Below the pieces are notes generated by a model, which was not told where the DNA came from, searched no databases, and saw only the letters and a list, made by a program, of their open reading frames with translations. Source: an uncultured Clostridia bacterium (GTDB lineage: Bacteria > Bacillota_A > Clostridia > TANB77 > CAG-508). From it: a stretch of 15,729 bases of DNA. Positions 14,817-15,729 of the stretch are shown here, one piece after another (position 1 is the first letter of the stretch; every line of letters begins with the position of its first letter). The position numbers and the translations under genes are program-made. Where the stretch lies: assembly GCA_947628465.1 (NCBI GenBank), contig CANQZZ010000025.1:1-15729 (forward strand). The letters run 5' to 3'.

Positions 14817-15347
14817 TCAAAATTTATACTCTAAACTTTTTTCCTCTAACAATTTAAAATCACAACTTAAATCTTTATAAAATTTAGACATTTTACTTTT
14901 GTGTGATTTAGTAACTATATTATAAAGTTTTTCTGATTTAGCTAAAATCTTTTGCTTATTTTCTGGTTTATTTATATACGAATATTGTTCTGAAAGTAAT
15001 CTTTTATATCCATAGCTTTTACTTTTAATGTCTAATAGGTAAACACATTCTTGAGGTACAGGTATCATATCTGAAAATCTAATAATACCTAAATCATTTT
15101 TTGTTTTACTATTTATTATTTTAAAGAAAGTTAAATTATCTTTATAGGATTTATGTTTTTGCTTTGGAGAAAATAGAGGTGCAAAATAAAAATGTCCTTC
15201 AACAACTATTACAACTCCTATATAAGGTCTTTTTTGATTTTTATTATATGCAATATGTTTATCAAATTGGCTTAAATAATTAATATAATTATCATCTATA
15301 ATATAAAAATTTAATTTTCCTAATTTCACTTTCTTATTGTCTTTCAT
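14817..15347 (-). CDS. toxN: Type III toxin, ToxN/AbiQ-family endoribonuclease
   Basis: 176 residues, the normal ToxN/AbiQ size. Enzymes of this family cut RNA, including their own antitoxin precursor, and act in phage abortive infection and plasmid stability. Visible family landmarks in order: FYIIDDNYINYLSQFD (about 14-29), PYIGVVIVVEGHFYFAPLFSPKQKH (about 41-65, with the catalytic-type Ser60 and Lys62), LGIIRFSDMIPVP, LLDIKSKSYGYKRLLSEQ and C-terminal CDFKLLEEKSLEY. The family usually has Thr before the catalytic Ser (TSPK); here it is Phe. The start is the ATG at 15347, five bases after GGAGG; an ATG at 15359 overlaps that site. Upstream are an RNA repeat array and a terminator-like hairpin, the expected antitoxin arrangement. 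No in-frame CGG is present. Confidence 0.9.
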   Translation of the reverse strand: MKDNKKVKLGKLNFYIIDDNYINYLSQFDKHIAYNKNQKRPYIGVVIVVEGHFYFAPLFSPKQKHKSYKDNLTFFKIINSKTKNDLGIIRFSDMIPVPQECVYLLDIKSKSYGYKRLLSEQYSYINKPENKQKILAKSEKLYNIVTKSHKSKMSKFYKDLSCDFKLLEEKSLEYKF

Positions 15348-15369
15348 AAATTCCTCCATTTACAAATAT

Positions 15370-15397
15370 AGGGGGATACTTTTTATAGTATCCCCCT
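15370..15397 (-). terminator. Terminator-like hairpin between antitoxin repeats and toxin gene
   Basis: An 11-bp perfect stem (AGGGGGATACT at 15370-15380 with AGTATCCCCCT at 15387-15397). In type III modules a leaky terminator here keeps antitoxin RNA in excess of toxin mRNA. The T tract on the minus strand is weak (ATATTTG), which fits partial read-through. On the plus strand it is followed by AATTTTT and could also stop incoming transcripts. Confidence 0.8.
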
Positions 15398-15399
15398 AA

Positions 15400-15559
15400 T
15401 TTTTCAGGAAACTCGTTTATAGTTAAACTAAAGGCTCGTTTCTAACCTAATGTTCAATAGGATATTCGTTTATAGAATTTACATTCTAAAGGCTCATATC
15501 TAACCCAATGTTTAAAAACACTTGTTTATGAAATTAATCAAAGGTTTGTGCTAACCTAA
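15400..15559 (-). ncRNA. toxI: Type III antitoxin RNA: three tandem structured repeats
   Basis: Three units in transcription order: 15559-15509 (51 nt), 15508-15451 (58 nt) and 15450-15400 (51 nt). Each begins TTRGGTTAG. Each can form an outer stem (CAC/GTG, GATAT/ATATC, GAAAC/GTTTC), a constant internal loop (about RAGCCTT facing TAAACRA) and an inner hairpin (TGA/TCA, TAGAAT/ATTCTA, TAGTT/AACTA). The stems differ in sequence but keep pairing, so the structure is under selection. The leading RGGTT can also pair with ARCCT in the loop, giving the H-type pseudoknot expected of ToxI. Units are longer than the roughly 35-nt repeats of the classic ToxI and AntiQ. A perfect hairpin (15565-15584, TTGATAAA/TTTATCAA) lies 5' of the array. 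This covers the 370-base gene-free stretch 15360-15729 together with the promoter and the inverted repeat at 15637. Confidence 0.85.
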
Positions 15560-15597
15560 TTTATTTGATAAATTGCTTTATCAATATTAGTATATTC

Positions 15598-15626
15598 ATT
15601 ATACTATATTTAATTTACAAAATCAA
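15598..15626 (-). promoter_or_regulatory. Sigma-A promoter of the toxIN operon
   Basis: TTGATT, 17 bases, TATAAT on the minus strand, about 39 bases before the first antitoxin repeat. It is a strong promoter, as needed for an RNA antitoxin. Confidence 0.83.
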
Positions 15627-15636
15627 GATTTTTTTG

Positions 15637-15697
15637 AAAATCAATACGGGAACCTTAATTTTATTTTTAAAAGCCACTTTTTATCCGTGTTGATTTT
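15637..15697. repeat. 13-bp inverted repeat upstream of the toxIN promoter
   Basis: AAAATCAATACGG (15637-15649) and CCGTGTTGATTTT (15685-15697) pair fully if one U-G pair is allowed, around a 35-base loop. It may be the terminator of a gene beyond the right edge or a boundary of the module. Nothing else is recognised up to 15729. Confidence 0.45.
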
Positions 15698-15729
15698 AGT
15701 TTTGTACAAAAAAATGTTAAAATAGTAGT

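Noticed and set aside
15400..15559. CRISPR array
   Set aside because: Only three units, with no uniform spacers; differences between units are compensated within stems, and the adjacent gene is ToxN-like.
1..15729. tRNA or rRNA genes
   Set aside because: I found no cloverleaf with a T-arm GTTCRA-type motif and no rRNA-like stretch; a tRNA carrying the proposed CGGN specificity is not in this window.

Overview
The window is strongly AT-rich, with AGA-dominated arginine usage, GGAGG-type ribosome binding sites, consensus TTGACA/TATAAT promoters, a DUF4364 gene, and an LPXTG/sortase pair. This suggests a low-GC Firmicute of the class Clostridia, probably host-associated. The genus cannot be named from this sequence.

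Layout. Positions 1-4253 (minus strand): the 5' end of a YigZ/IMPACT gene, a BaiN/HI0933-type flavoprotein, a methionine gamma-lyase-like PLP enzyme and a CorC/HlyC-type membrane protein driven by a perfect consensus promoter. Positions 4272-6217 (minus): a secreted thioester/Cna-B adhesin ending in LPKTG and its sortase. Positions 6445-8208: a divergent pair, an unknown coiled-coil protein (minus) and a DUF4364 protein (plus), with back-to-back promoters. Positions 8213-12534: a REP-like palindrome, then a SpoU/TrmH rRNA methyltransferase and mfd (minus). Positions 12593-15729 look accessory: an XRE regulator, a DUF6809-like small protein, a cysteine-rich protein, a small glycine/asparagine-rich protein, and a type III toxin-antitoxin module of the ToxIN/AbiQ type.

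The most striking result concerns decoding. Three conserved genes (the BaiN-like gene once, the methyltransferase twice, mfd twice) are broken by five apparent +1 frameshifts. All five have the same form: an in-frame CGG codon exactly where the family has a conserved glycine, with the reading frame continuing one base later from GGN. In other words, the quadruplet CGGN stands for one glycine. My manual scan of every gene called here found no other in-frame CGG, although the trinucleotide occurs about 20 times out of frame. Each gene is otherwise intact to its normal family length. Either this organism shifts frame at every CGG codon (or decodes CGGN as a four-base glycine codon), or there is a very context-specific sequence error. 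The first reading would be a bacterial counterpart of the AGG/CCC frameshifting known from Perkinsus mitochondria.

The second result is the ToxN-type gene at 14817-15347. It is preceded by a promoter, three tandem 51-58-nt RNA repeats whose stems change in compensated pairs, and an 11-bp terminator-like hairpin, which is the full anatomy of a type III toxin-antitoxin operon. The third is a shared 16-bp element (CCAC-N7-CGTRT) at the promoters of the XRE gene, the cysteine-rich gene and the small Gly/Asn-rich gene, suggesting one small regulon.
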